64,000 bases of DNA from Natronospirales bacterium (GCA_021792635.1 JAJYUH010000014.1:1-64000), one strand, 5' to 3'; shown: positions 49,504 to 58,625, counted from the first letter of the stretch. The notes: generated by a model from the letters alone, not told the origin. A program made the numbers and translations.

Positions 49504-50101
49504 CACGGTTGGTGCCAGCCGTCGTAGGCGGTCAACACTGCTACGAGTATCAGCACGCTTCCCACCGCGCGATTGATGATCGTGCCAGCAGTGGCGTTTT
49601 TCGCAAATAGGCCGCGGACCCGGGTTGCCGTCACGGCCACCGAGCCGTACACGCCCGTCTGGATTGAGGCGATGATCAACCAAAGTACCAGTGCTTGCAG
49701 CCACAAGTTTCCATGCTCTGGCCGCAGAAATTGGGGGAAGACTGCCAGCATGAACAAGTAGGCTTTCGGGTTCAGCATAGTGGTGAACATGCCGCGCCGG
49801 CGCCGAAGCGGGATTCACTCCGCAGGATTGTGACGCCGATCCAGGCGATGTAAAGCGCGCCGGCCAGTAACAGCACATTGAATGCGCCGGGAATGGTTTT
49901 GACCAACACACCGATGCCAAGCGTGGTCACGGTCACGAGGCACACACCGCCCGCTACGATGCCGCTCACCGCCGTCAATCCCGCCGTGCGGCCACCGCTG
50001 AGCGCGCTGCCCAGTACGTAGGCCATGTCCAGCCCCGGCAGCAGTACCACGCCGAAGACGATTACAAAGAACAGCCATAACTGCGCGTAATAATCCGCCA
50101 C
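49503..50101 (-). pseudogene. LysE/RhtB family exporter split by a frameshift
   Basis: Read leftward, the first 100 residues (GTG 50101; YYAQLWLFFVIVFGVVLLPG; AYVLGSALSGGRTAG; ALYIAWIGVTILRSESRF) are a normal LysE N-terminal half. After SRFGAGAA the frame shifts near 49790, and the second half continues in another frame (MFTTMLNPKAYLFMLAVFPQ; FLRP...; AVGSVLILVAVLTAYDG). A one-base indel in a GC-rich run is the simplest explanation, so either a recent pseudogene or a sequence error. It would export an amino acid or similar solute. Flanked at 1 and 9 bases by its cluster neighbours. Confidence 0.8.
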
Positions 50102-50110
50102 AGTGCCGCC

Positions 50111-50860
50111 CTAGTGGTTCCATTGAGGTAACCAGCGCAGGCGGGAGCGGCGGGTTGGCTCCATGCTGATCAACTCCGGTGTGCCTCTGAGCAAATCGGT
50201 TGCTATGAGTGTGCGCATCGAATTTTCGATTAGCGGAGTGATTTTTTCCTCAAGTGTTTGATGGCTTTTGAGGATGCCCAGATAAACCAGATAGGGGCCG
50301 TCCGTGCGGACAGGAAGTTGTGGAAAGTTATTCGGCACATCCAGCGTCACCAGTATACCCGCCGGGCGTACACCGGCGGTTTGATAATGGGCAAAGTGCG
50401 CATCCGCCTGTTTGGCAAACACCTCCGCTTTTCCCGTCTTTACCGCAAAGATTTCCGCAATTACGATTCCCTGAGCCCCTTTTTCTTCGAACACGGGGTC
50501 CACTGCCGGTAAAACCGGGATGTTGGTTGCTGGACTCAGAGGACGGAGCAACAGCACGTTGTCGCTATCGAGCATGAGATTGTTCATGGTTGCTTTGTGT
50601 TCTCTCCACACCGCTCCGTAATAAAAGGCTGCATTGACTACTGCGCGGTCTTCAATGGTGTGAAACGCCCTGATCCACGTAAAACGGGAAGGATCGTCGC
50701 GCTCAAAAAACTCGCCGTGTGCTATTGCCCCGAGTTGCTGGAAGGCCTCGGGAAAATAACTGTCAAAGTACTGGGAAAAATGTTCCCGCTCGCCTTCCTT
50801 GATGATGTAACGACGAAACTCGATTGCCCGGTAATCACTCAGATGGTTTGTGCTTTGCAT
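50111..50860 (-). CDS. NIPSNAP family protein (short, no signal)
   Basis: NIPSNAP (dimeric alpha-beta barrel-like) features: AIEFRRYIIKEGEREHFSQY then FDSYFPEAFQQLGAIAHGEF and FTWIRAFHTIEDRAVVNAAF. The C-terminus TRRSRLRWLPQWNH is almost the same as in the second NIPSNAP at 51513. The ATG at 50860 is preferred because it aligns with its paralogue; a GTG at 50902 is possible. Function unknown, perhaps ligand binding. Confidence 0.75.
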   Translation of the reverse strand: MQSTNHLSDYRAIEFRRYIIKEGEREHFSQYFDSYFPEAFQQLGAIAHGEFFERDDPSRFTWIRAFHTIEDRAVVNAAFYYGAVWREHKATMNNLMLDSDNVLLLRPLSPATNIPVLPAVDPVFEEKGAQGIVIAEIFAVKTGKAEVFAKQADAHFAHYQTAGVRPAGILVTLDVPNNFPQLPVRTDGPYLVYLGILKSHQTLEEKITPLIENSMRTLIATDLLRGTPELISMEPTRRSRLRWLPQWNH

Positions 50861-50929
50861 GATTGCGTGTCCAATGGTTCGCTGGATTTCTGTCAATGCC
50901 ACTGTGTGGATAGTCAGGACTGAGGGAGA

Positions 50930-51436
50930 TCAGTCGGTATGCCATCCGGCTAATCGTGCCAAGTCCATTGTCCAGTTGGTTTCCCAAGTCTTACCGTTGT
51001 CGGGTGAAAATGCCTGCTCCCAGCGTGCACGGTTTTTGTCAAATGCCTTCCAGGTGAAGCGCACGATAATAGGCTTGCCGTTGAATTGATCCGAGCCATC
51101 GAAGATACCGACGCCGTCTGTGAATGATCCGATCACCGGCTGTTGCAACACACCCGGTGCGTTGTGATTGTCCACCCACGAGATACTCCACTTCCTTGTC
51201 GAGGGGTTGAATATGCGCAACGACAAACCTACAAAGTTCGGCCAGAAGTCCGTACGGTAAACGTCTTCGTTGCCCAGGCCGCCGGGTAACGGACGGCAAT
51301 CTATGTTGCTTTCGAATTCCGCCCACTCGTGTGCGCCGGCAAGACGTTTCACCAATCGTTTGTTATAGGCGCGCCATGTGCCATGTAGAAAATCGAAATC
51401 ATGTAAAGGGTCCCGCTGTAAATTGGCGTCATTCAT
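50930..51436 (-). CDS. Uncharacterised DUF1579-like protein
   Basis: 168 residues from ATG 51436, preceded by AGGAG. LHDFDFLHGTWRAYNKRLVK then FESNIDCRPLPGGLGNEDVY, GLSLRIFNPSTRKWSISWVD and MDLARL resemble small lipocalin-like beta-barrel proteins (DUF1579-type, 'FDFLhGTW...R'). It lies between the two NIPSNAP genes on the same strand. Function unknown. Confidence 0.6.
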   Translation of the reverse strand: MNDANLQRDPLHDFDFLHGTWRAYNKRLVKRLAGAHEWAEFESNIDCRPLPGGLGNEDVYRTDFWPNFVGLSLRIFNPSTRKWSISWVDNHNAPGVLQQPVIGSFTDGVGIFDGSDQFNGKPIIVRFTWKAFDKNRARWEQAFSPDNGKTWETNWTMDLARLAGWHTD

Positions 51437-51512
51437 CTTTGATTCTCCTGCGCGTGAAGACGCAATAAGAGACTGTTTGTGTTGAGGCCCGGGTCTGCTG
51501 GAAGGCATGGTT

Positions 51513-52466
51513 TTAGCGATTCCATTGAGATAGCCAGCGCAGACGAGAGCGGCGGGTTGGATCAAGAATGAGCAGCTCCGGTGCTTTTCTCAGCAAACTG
51601 TCGGCGGAGAATTGCCGCAAGGCGGTTTTTTGGACTGGCTCAAACTTGGTTTCCAGCATCCGGTTATTTTTCAGGATGCCGAGCCATACCAGATATGGGC
51701 CGTCGGTCCTGAACGGAAGTATTGGAAAGTTGTTGATGGGCTCGTCCAGCGTAACCAGGATGCCGGCTTGGTGCGCGCCTGCGGCACGATAGCGCGCAAA
51801 TACGCTTGCCGCTTGCCGGGCAAAGGCCCGTACTTGGTCTTTTTTCACTGCGAAGATTTGCGCCACCACCACGCCCGTCGCACCATGAGGTTCGCGCACC
51901 GGGTCAACGATCGGAAGCACGGGAATGGCGGTGCCAGGATACAAGGGGTGCAACAGCAGCACGTTGTCATCTTCGCCAGGCAACATGGCATTGATCCGAT
52001 TTCGGACTTCCTGCCAGACGGGGCCGTAATAAAACGCTGCCTCGTCCACGGCACGATCGTTGTAAGTGTGAAAACCTCGCATCCAGGTGAAGTTGTTGTC
52101 GCCGCGTTCCAGGAATTGCCCGAAGGCGATGGCGCCGGATTGCTCGATCGCCATGGGGAAGTAGTCGTCAAAATATTTTGCAAACTGCGTACGTTCGCCG
52201 GCTGGAATGGGGTAGCGGCGGAACTCGATGACCGGGAAATTCTGTAAATGGGTCACATTGTCCGCGGGAGCGGCAACCTTGCTTAATGGGGTTTGCGCGA
52301 AGCCAGCCGCGACCCACAAGCCGATGACCAACCCCAGCAGACCGGTAAGCAAAGAACGCCTTTGGCGCTTGCGCTTGAGGCCGCTGGGCGCGGGCTTGGG
52401 TGGGAAGTATGGCTGCGTAGCTGTAAAGCTGGCAGGCGGGATGAACCTGAAAGAGGGCTTGTGCAT
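51513..52466 (-). CDS. NIPSNAP family protein with N-terminal membrane/export segment
   Basis: The ATG at 52466 has AGGAG six bases upstream. The N-terminus carries a basic stretch (LKRKRQRRS) followed by a hydrophobic helix (LLTGLLGLVIGLWVAAGFAQT), a signal peptide or anchor. The NIPSNAP domain follows (VIEFRRYPIPAGERTQFAKY; FTWMRGFHTYNDRAVDEAAF; YYGPVWQEVRNR; HQAGILVTLDEP) and ends TRRSRLRWLSQWNR. Thus one paralogue is exported or anchored and the other is cytoplasmic. First gene of the leftward cluster. Confidence 0.75.
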   Translation of the reverse strand: MHKPSFRFIPPASFTATQPYFPPKPAPSGLKRKRQRRSLLTGLLGLVIGLWVAAGFAQTPLSKVAAPADNVTHLQNFPVIEFRRYPIPAGERTQFAKYFDDYFPMAIEQSGAIAFGQFLERGDNNFTWMRGFHTYNDRAVDEAAFYYGPVWQEVRNRINAMLPGEDDNVLLLHPLYPGTAIPVLPIVDPVREPHGATGVVVAQIFAVKKDQVRAFARQAASVFARYRAAGAHQAGILVTLDEPINNFPILPFRTDGPYLVWLGILKNNRMLETKFEPVQKTALRQFSADSLLRKAPELLILDPTRRSRLRWLSQWNR

Positions 52467-52510
52467 GGCGGCTCCTGAGTGCTGCGGGTTGAATGCTGAG
52501 GGTACAGAGT

Positions 52511-52535
52511 AATTAGGACTATTCATGCCCTAATT
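52511..52535. promoter_or_regulatory. Candidate operator: 7-bp inverted repeat in the divergent region
   Basis: AATTAGG at 52511-52517 and CCTAATT at 52529-52535 form a perfect inverted repeat with 11 bases between. It lies in the 86-bp space between the exported NIPSNAP gene (start 52466, leftward) and the WYL regulator (start 52553, rightward). This is a natural binding site for the regulator next to it (inference). Confidence 0.5.
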
Positions 52536-52552
52536 CCGTGTACACTTTTGCC

Positions 52553-53518
52553 ATGGCGCATCCGACCACCCGCGTGCTTACTGTGCTGGAACTCCTCCAG
52601 GCTCAGGGACGCATGGGCGGTGCCGAACTGGCGCGCCGCCTTCAGGTGGACGGCCGCACGCTGCGCCGCTACATCGCGGTGCTAGAAGACTTGGGCATTC
52701 CCATCACCGCCGAGCGCGGCCGCTACGGTGCCTACATGCTGGTACCGGGCTTCAAGTTGCCGCCCATGATGTTCACCGACGACGAGGCTTTGGCCCTCTC
52801 GGTGGGTCTTTTGGCCGCGCGCAGCCTGGGGCTTGCGGATGGCGCCTTGGCGGTGGCCAGCGTCCAGGCCAAGCTCGAACGCGTGATGCCCGCGAAGCTG
52901 AAGAGCCGGGTGCGTGCGGTGGACGAAACCGTGAAGCTCGATCTCTCGCGCGCACCGGCGCCGGGCGACAACGATGCGTTGGTGACGTTGACGGCTGCCG
53001 CGCAGACGCGCCGGCGCGTGCATTTGCGTTATCGTTCCGCGAAAGGTGATGCGACAGAACGGGATTTCGATCCTTATGGATTGGTGTATCGCGACGGCGG
53101 CTGGTACGTCGGCGGATACTGCCATTTGCGCAAGGGGCTGCGCTCGTTCCGGCTGGATCGCATCACCGAGGTGCGCCAGCTCGAGACGCTGTTCGAACGG
53201 CCGGCGGACTTCGATGCGGCGCAGCATTTGAGTTTCAGCATTGCCAGCATTCCGCGATCCATGCCCATTGAGATTCTGTTCAAGGCCGATCTCAGGACAG
53301 CGGTGGAGCATATGGGCGATGACATCGGCCTGTACGAACCCAGCGATGCCGGTGTGCTGCTGCGCAGCAGCACCGACAGTCTCGACTGGTTTGCGCGTCA
53401 ACTGGCGAAATTGCCGTTCGCATTCAAAATCCTCCGGCCTGCGGAGTTGCGCGATGCGGTCAGAATTCAGGCTGAGCGGTTGTTGCAATTAACGGCGACT
53501 GACGAGGAACACCTATGA
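52553..53518 (+). CDS. WYL-domain transcriptional regulator (YafY-type)
   Basis: N-terminal winged HTH (RVLTVLELLQAQGRMGGAEL; RRLQVDGRTLRRYIAVLEDL) followed by the WYL domain (ARAAQTRRRVHLRYRSAKGD-like; FDPYGLVYRDGGWYVGGYC; RSFRLDRITEVRQLE) and a WCX-like C-terminus. WYL domains sense small nucleic-acid or other ligands. It is coupled to the GST gene by an ATGA overlap and divergent from the NIPSNAP cluster. ATG 52553 preferred over GTG 52538. Confidence 0.85.
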   Translation: MAHPTTRVLTVLELLQAQGRMGGAELARRLQVDGRTLRRYIAVLEDLGIPITAERGRYGAYMLVPGFKLPPMMFTDDEALALSVGLLAARSLGLADGALAVASVQAKLERVMPAKLKSRVRAVDETVKLDLSRAPAPGDNDALVTLTAAAQTRRRVHLRYRSAKGDATERDFDPYGLVYRDGGWYVGGYCHLRKGLRSFRLDRITEVRQLETLFERPADFDAAQHLSFSIASIPRSMPIEILFKADLRTAVEHMGDDIGLYEPSDAGVLLRSSTDSLDWFARQLAKLPFAFKILRPAELRDAVRIQAERLLQLTATDEEHL

Positions 53519-54243
53519 TTTACCAGCTATATTACTGGCCGGGCATTCAGGGGCGCGGCGAATTCGTGCGCCTGGCGCTGGAGGAAGCCGGCGCCGAGTA
53601 CCTGGACGTGGCAAAGGATCCCAGCGGAGAGGAACAGGCGGTCCGCAAGCTGCAGGCGTTGCTCAATAATCCCAAAATCCCCAGGCCGGCATTCGCGGTA
53701 CCGGCGCTGAAAGCCGGTGAACTGGTCATTGCCCAGACCGCCAACATTCTCATGTATCTGGGTGCGCACCTGGACCTTGCACCACAGGATGAGGCCGGAC
53801 GCCTCTGGACCCAACAACTGCAGCTGACCATTGCCGACTGGATCGCGGAAATCCACGATACCCATCATCCGCTGGGTCCCACGGAGTATTACGAAGATCA
53901 GAAAGCAGAGGCCGGAAAACGGACGGGGTTATTTCTGAAACACCGGTTGCCGAAGTACCTGGGTTACTTTGAGCGTGTGCTGAAACAGAATCCGGCGGGC
54001 GACAAGTTCCTGGTGGGCGGTGCACTGACCTACCCGGACCTGTCGTTGTTTCAGATAATCGAGGGGCTGCGTTACGCATTCCCCCATGCCATGGCCGGAA
54101 GCGAAGCGAAACACCCCGGGGTCATGGCCTTGCATGGGCGCGTGTCGAGGCGGCCGCGCATTGCCGCCTACCTGGCCTCGGAGCGGCGCATTCCGTTCAA
54201 TGAGGACGGTCTTTTCCGCCACTACCCCCCGCTGGATATCTGA
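53515..54243 (+). CDS. Glutathione S-transferase family protein
   Basis: Thioredoxin-like N-terminal domain (YQLYYWPGIQGRGEFVRLAL) with the cis-Pro/SNAIL-like region (FAVPALKAGELVIAQTANIL; MYLGAHLDL), then an all-helical C-terminal domain (GALTYPDLSLFQIIEGLRYA). At 242 residues it resembles GSTs of the class with long inserts. Starts within the WYL stop, so the two are co-expressed; possible role in detoxification of the compound handled by the neighbouring cluster. Confidence 0.82.
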   Translation: MIYQLYYWPGIQGRGEFVRLALEEAGAEYLDVAKDPSGEEQAVRKLQALLNNPKIPRPAFAVPALKAGELVIAQTANILMYLGAHLDLAPQDEAGRLWTQQLQLTIADWIAEIHDTHHPLGPTEYYEDQKAEAGKRTGLFLKHRLPKYLGYFERVLKQNPAGDKFLVGGALTYPDLSLFQIIEGLRYAFPHAMAGSEAKHPGVMALHGRVSRRPRIAAYLASERRIPFNEDGLFRHYPPLDI

Positions 54244-54326
54244 TATGGGTATGTGGGACACATGGAAACCGGACCTTCCCGGACAGAGCTCCCGCGCCGC
54301 TTGAACAGCGGCTGCCAGAACCGGGA

Positions 54327-54656
54327 TTGCGGCGATCCCCGCAAGACCTTGCCCGTCTGCTGGCAGACGAGTTCATCGAATTCGGAAGTTCTGGGCGTAT
54401 CGGTGACAAGCAGCAGGTTGTCGAGGCTCTGCAACATGAGTCCGTACGTCAAATATCGTTAACGGAGTTTGCCGCGGCGCTGCTGGCGCCCGGCATCATG
54501 TTGACAACATATTGTATTGTTGAGCGGAGTGCGCGGAAGGAATATGCAGCGTATTCGTTGCACAGCTCAATCTGGAAATTTACGGGAGGCCGCTGGCAGA
54601 CGGTGTTTCATCGAGGTGCGCTATCGCGGGAGTCCATGCGGGGCGGAAGTGCCTAG
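54327..54656 (+). CDS. SnoaL/DUF4440-like small protein, start unclear
   Basis: The core LADEFIEFGSSGRIGDKQQV and the later TYCIVERS...SSIWKFTGGRWQTVFHR match the NTF2/DUF4440 pattern. The family-like sequence already begins about nine codons before the TTG at 54327 (LEQRLPEPGL). No ATG exists there in frame: the frame is open upstream but lacks a normal start, while an ATG at 54244 opens a different frame. The gene may be N-terminally damaged by a frameshift or use a rare start. Confidence 0.5.
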   Translation: MRRSPQDLARLLADEFIEFGSSGRIGDKQQVVEALQHESVRQISLTEFAAALLAPGIMLTTYCIVERSARKEYAAYSLHSSIWKFTGGRWQTVFHRGALSRESMRGGSA

Positions 54657-54851
54657 CCTGTTTCGCCACAGGGGGCTCCGCCAAAAAGGGGAGGCCGGCT
54701 TGCGGGATTAGCGCCAGAATTCCCCGGGGTGTTATTGTTGCGAAGCCTGTAACAGATTGACCTGGATCAGCCTTGCGCCTAAATCCGGTGTCATGGGCAT
54801 ACCCGCGTACCGTCAGAGGGCCGCCACTCACTGAATCTGCGCCGTTTACGC

Positions 54852-56156
54852 ATGCAACAAGTTACTGCCACAGGCCTGGTCAGAAGAATCCGCAGATGGG
54901 ATCTGGTCCTGCTCTTTGTCAACGCCATCATCGGCGCTGGCATCTTCGGGCTTCCATCACGGATTTACGCTCTGGTCGGCACGTACAGCCTGCTCGCATA
55001 CCTGATCTGTGCCCTGCTGGCGGTTCTGATCGTCCTCTGTTTTGCCGAGGTAGGCAGTCGTTTCAACGATACCGGCGGCCCATACCTTTACGCGCGCGAG
55101 GCGTTCGGGCCGGCGCTTGGGTTCGAGGTGGGTTGGCTGCTGTGGCTGGCAAGACTTGCCGCTTTCGCCGCTCTCTGCAATTTATTCATTGTCTATCTTG
55201 GCTACCTCTGGCCTGCGGCAGGCTCCGGATTGTGGCGCACACTTGTGGCCACGGCGATTGTCGTTTCCCTCACCGTCGTGAACGTGGTGGGTGTCCGCAA
55301 AGCGGCGCTGGTCAGTGATTTCTTCTCCGTCGGGAAGTTGATGGCGCTGCTGCTTTTTGTGACCGTCGGATTGTTCTTCATTGATTCCGGGCGCTACTCC
55401 TTCGCGATCCAGCCGGCCTACGGGTATTTCTCGACGGCGGTGTTGCTGCTGTTTTTCGCATTCAGCGGATTCGAGGTGGGGGTGATACCCGCCGGCGAAA
55501 CTCTGGACCCGCGACGGCAGATGCCATTTGCCATCCTCACGGCGATAGGCGTAGTGGTGCTGCTGTATATCCTGGTCCAGTTTGTCTGCATCGGAACGCT
55601 GCCGGGGCTGGCTTCCTCCCCAACGCCGTTGTCCGATGCGAGCAGCCGCTTCCTCGGAGCGGCGGGCGCCCTGGTCATCACGCTCGGTGCGCTGATCTCC
55701 GTGACCGGCACCATGCATTCGAGCATGCTGGTGGGGCCGCGGATACTGTTTGCGATGGCTGAACAGAGGCAACTGCCGCGAATCTTTTTGCTGACCCACC
55801 CGCGTTTCCACACGCCTTACGTGGCAATACTGCTTTCCGCCGCCATCATGCTTGCGCTCACCCTTTCGGGAAGCTTTATTTCAGCGTTGACGATGAGCAC
55901 ACTTATCCGATTGGCTGCCTACGCGGCTACGTGCGCCGCTCTGCCGGTTCTGCGCCGCAAAAATGGCGCACCGCCGGCCCGGTTCAGGGCGCCGGGCGGG
56001 ATAGTCACCGCAATCATCGCACTGGCGCTGATCGCGTGGCTGCTCTCGAACAGCACATGGCGGGAAGCGCGCGACCTCGGAATCGCGGCGGCCGCAGGCC
56101 TGCTGTTTTACATCGCCTTCAGGCCGAGACGCCGTGAGTCCCGGACAGGAAGCTAG
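54852..56156 (+). CDS. APC-superfamily amino acid permease
   Basis: Twelve or so hydrophobic segments over 434 residues. The first helix (WDLVLLFVNAIIGAGIFGLP) has the GAGIFG substrate-binding motif of APC transporters. Later blocks FAFSGFEVGVIPAGETLDPR and GALISVTGTMHSSMLVGPRI are typical. Substrate probably an amino acid or amine. Ordinary single gene convergent with the M61 peptidase. Confidence 0.85.
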   Translation: MQQVTATGLVRRIRRWDLVLLFVNAIIGAGIFGLPSRIYALVGTYSLLAYLICALLAVLIVLCFAEVGSRFNDTGGPYLYAREAFGPALGFEVGWLLWLARLAAFAALCNLFIVYLGYLWPAAGSGLWRTLVATAIVVSLTVVNVVGVRKAALVSDFFSVGKLMALLLFVTVGLFFIDSGRYSFAIQPAYGYFSTAVLLLFFAFSGFEVGVIPAGETLDPRRQMPFAILTAIGVVVLLYILVQFVCIGTLPGLASSPTPLSDASSRFLGAAGALVITLGALISVTGTMHSSMLVGPRILFAMAEQRQLPRIFLLTHPRFHTPYVAILLSAAIMLALTLSGSFISALTMSTLIRLAAYAATCAALPVLRRKNGAPPARFRAPGGIVTAIIALALIAWLLSNSTWREARDLGIAAAAGLLFYIAFRPRRRESRTGS

Positions 56157-56191
56157 CCGATTCCCGCGGCGGCGTTGCGTCCCTGCCCGCG

Positions 56192-58096
56192 TCAGGAGGC
56201 GTGCGGCGCCATGATTCGGGCGAGCATATCGGGCCTGCCCGGGATGCGCACCAGATGCGGGTAGCGCGGCCCGTCGTGGTAGCTGACAGCGTAGCTGTGG
56301 TACCAGCCGTCCTGGTCAACGACGAACACAGTGGGCGCGCTCAAGTGCTCCGCCTGCTGCATTGCATAATTGAAAGTCTTTACCGTGTAAGCCTGGCCGT
56401 CCACCGCCTGGATTTTCATGCCCGGGGCCATGCCCGCCTTCCATGCGGGCGAGCCTTCGCGCACATCCATCACCACGTTGTGCTTGTTGATTTTCAGGCC
56501 GTAGGTCAGCCACTGGTTGTTCATATGGAACAACTTGGCCTGGGCTTGCATGAAGCGGTTGGGCTTGCTGGTATAAACCAGGCGCCAGCCAGCGCGTTCG
56601 ATCTCGCGCGTGGGCGGACGGGCGGCGATGTCGTACACGTGCTTCTGGAAGAAGGCGTGCCAGTCATAGGGCAGCACCTCGTTGAGCAGCTTCTCGATGT
56701 CGGCGCGCGTGTAAGTGCGGGTGATGGGGCCGGTATCCGGCGGACCGGCGTACAGGTGCAGGAAGGTATCCAGCGATTTCCTGCCGTGGGTTTTCTCGCG
56801 GATGATGCTGTCCACGTCCAGCCACAGGAGCTCGCCCTCGGTGTAGAAATCCCCGGCGGTACGGCGGATTTCCGGGTAGGAGCCGCGCGCTCCGTAGAGA
56901 TAGGGGGCCGCGGTGGTGGTGTCAATCAGCGGCTCGGTCAGCCGGCCCGGCTCGCTGGCCATTTCGCTGTAGATCATGGCGAGATACTCGGGGTATTGGT
57001 CCGGCTTGCGGATGCCCATGCGGAAGGAGAGCAGGTCCCCCAAATACTGGTTCATGCCCTCATACACCCACAGCAGATCGGTCTTTTGCGGAATCTGGAA
57101 ATTCAGCGTCGTCAGATCATAGGGGCGGCGGTATTTGCCGTTCCAGGAGTGCGAGAACTCGTGGGTCAACAGATCACCCGCCACCAACTGTTCCGCCGGC
57201 TTGGTCATGAAATTGTCCGGCGCACGATCATCGCTGGACTGGTGGTGCTCGATGCCTTCAAACCCGATCTTGTTGGACAGCACCAGCAGCGAATGGTAGT
57301 CATACCAGTGACGGGCGCCGTAGAGCGCCAGCGCTTCCGGCGTCATGCGCTTGTATTTCGCGATCAGCGAGGCCGGAATATCCAGGTCCTGGGGTTTGTC
57401 GGCGAACATATCCAGCATCTGATAAGCCTTGCCGCTGTGCCACAGTTCAATGTGCTTGTAATAGCGGCCGCAGTCGAGCGGGGAGTCCACCAGCATGTTC
57501 AGGGGCACCTCCGCGAAATCAATCCGCTCGCCGTGTTGCTGCGGGTCGGGCAGCGCCGTGCCGTAGCTCCAGCCCTTCGGCAGGATGATGCTGGTTTTGA
57601 AATATACATGATGCGAGTTGGTATCGTTCTGATAAAACAGCACGCGGTTCCAGTTGACGACCGCAAGGTTCGGCGTGGACATGGGAGTGGGTGAATTGAC
57701 CAGCACGGTGAACCGCACCCCGATGCTCGAGGTGCCGGGCGGCACGTCCACGTGAAAGGCATACAGGTTCACCTTGTCGCGGCGCCAGGTAAGCGGATGG
57801 CCGTTCGCCGAGACCTTGAGCTGGGAAATATCGGCAAGCGGCCCGCTCGGGGCATGTTCGCCCGGAATCCATTTGGGATAAACAAAGGTGAAGGGACCGG
57901 GTTTCACCGGGATGGTCATGGTGGCGGTCATGAGGCCGCGGCCCGCGTCGCGCGCATCCAGCACCAGGGTTTCGGGATGAGTGCGCGTGGCATAGGGGAT
58001 GGCATTGGCATTCGGTTTTGCCGCGCGCGCGTACGGCATGACGACGGTCACGGCGGCAACACCCAGAGCGAGCAGGGACAGGGAGACAGGTTTCAT
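56192..58096 (-). CDS. M61 family metallopeptidase (glycyl aminopeptidase-like) with PDZ domain
   Basis: Signal peptide (ending YARAA). The N-terminal beta domain precedes the zinc site HEFSHSWNGK, with the following YEGMNQYLGDLLSFRMG. The C-terminal PDZ domain is near residues 540-600 (VREGSPAWKAGMAPGMKIQA). This is the standard M61 layout at about 634 residues. An exported aminopeptidase, adding to the S9 and M3 enzymes of the window. Confidence 0.88.
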   Translation of the reverse strand: MKPVSLSLLALGVAAVTVVMPYARAAKPNANAIPYATRTHPETLVLDARDAGRGLMTATMTIPVKPGPFTFVYPKWIPGEHAPSGPLADISQLKVSANGHPLTWRRDKVNLYAFHVDVPPGTSSIGVRFTVLVNSPTPMSTPNLAVVNWNRVLFYQNDTNSHHVYFKTSIILPKGWSYGTALPDPQQHGERIDFAEVPLNMLVDSPLDCGRYYKHIELWHSGKAYQMLDMFADKPQDLDIPASLIAKYKRMTPEALALYGARHWYDYHSLLVLSNKIGFEGIEHHQSSDDRAPDNFMTKPAEQLVAGDLLTHEFSHSWNGKYRRPYDLTTLNFQIPQKTDLLWVYEGMNQYLGDLLSFRMGIRKPDQYPEYLAMIYSEMASEPGRLTEPLIDTTTAAPYLYGARGSYPEIRRTAGDFYTEGELLWLDVDSIIREKTHGRKSLDTFLHLYAGPPDTGPITRTYTRADIEKLLNEVLPYDWHAFFQKHVYDIAARPPTREIERAGWRLVYTSKPNRFMQAQAKLFHMNNQWLTYGLKINKHNVVMDVREGSPAWKAGMAPGMKIQAVDGQAYTVKTFNYAMQQAEHLSAPTVFVVDQDGWYHSYAVSYHDGPRYPHLVRIPGRPDMLARIMAPHAS

Positions 58097-58208
58097 AAGT
58101 TACCCCCATAAAAATGATGCATGGCATGCGGCAGCAGGTCAAAACGCCGTATATGACCGCGAGACCGGAGTTTCGTTCCATGCCACGCCGCTAGTTGGCG
58201 GTCCTGCT

Positions 58209-58625
58209 TCAGGCGGGGATAGTGCCCATGAGCAAAGCTTCCACGGCGTCCGTCACCGCCTTGAGACGGGCAGGCGGCGTCACAGCGATAAAAACGGTGT
58301 CGTCGCCGGCGAGCGTGCCCGCCACCCCCTCGGGCCGTTGCAGGTCCAGTTTCACCGCCAGCGGCTGGGCATACCCCGGCCGTGTGCGGATCACCAGCAG
58401 ATTGGGGGGGGCCCGGGTGAGCGTGAACGACGGCTGTTCCACCGGCGGCGGTTCCATACGCTGGTAGCGCCCCGCCAGTTTCTGGATGCCGAGTTTTTTC
58501 ATGTGGCGAGACAGGGTCGGCTGCGTTACCGCGTGGCCGGCGCGCTTGAGCAAGTCACGAAATGCCGACTGGTCGGTGACCTCCCGCTCCGCCACCAGTT
58601 TGAGGATGGCTTCATCCAGCGTCAT
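58209..58625 (-). CDS. argR: Arginine repressor ArgR
   Basis: 138 residues. The winged HTH has the ArgR signature TQPTLSRHMKKLGIQKL; the C-terminal arginine-binding/hexamerisation domain has GVAGTLAGDDTVFIAV. It represses arginine biosynthesis when arginine is plentiful. It is divergent from argD, so it can control both its own gene and the operon through the AT-rich spacer between them. Confidence 0.92.
   Translation of the reverse strand: MTLDEAILKLVAEREVTDQSAFRDLLKRAGHAVTQPTLSRHMKKLGIQKLAGRYQRMEPPPVEQPSFTLTRAPPNLLVIRTRPGYAQPLAVKLDLQRPEGVAGTLAGDDTVFIAVTPPARLKAVTDAVEALLMGTIPA

Noticed and set aside
54757..54770. TTGACCTGGATCAG as a second FNR-type box upstream of the APC permease
   Set aside because: Two of the ten key bases differ from TTGAT-N4-ATCAA and no matching -10 was found at the right distance.
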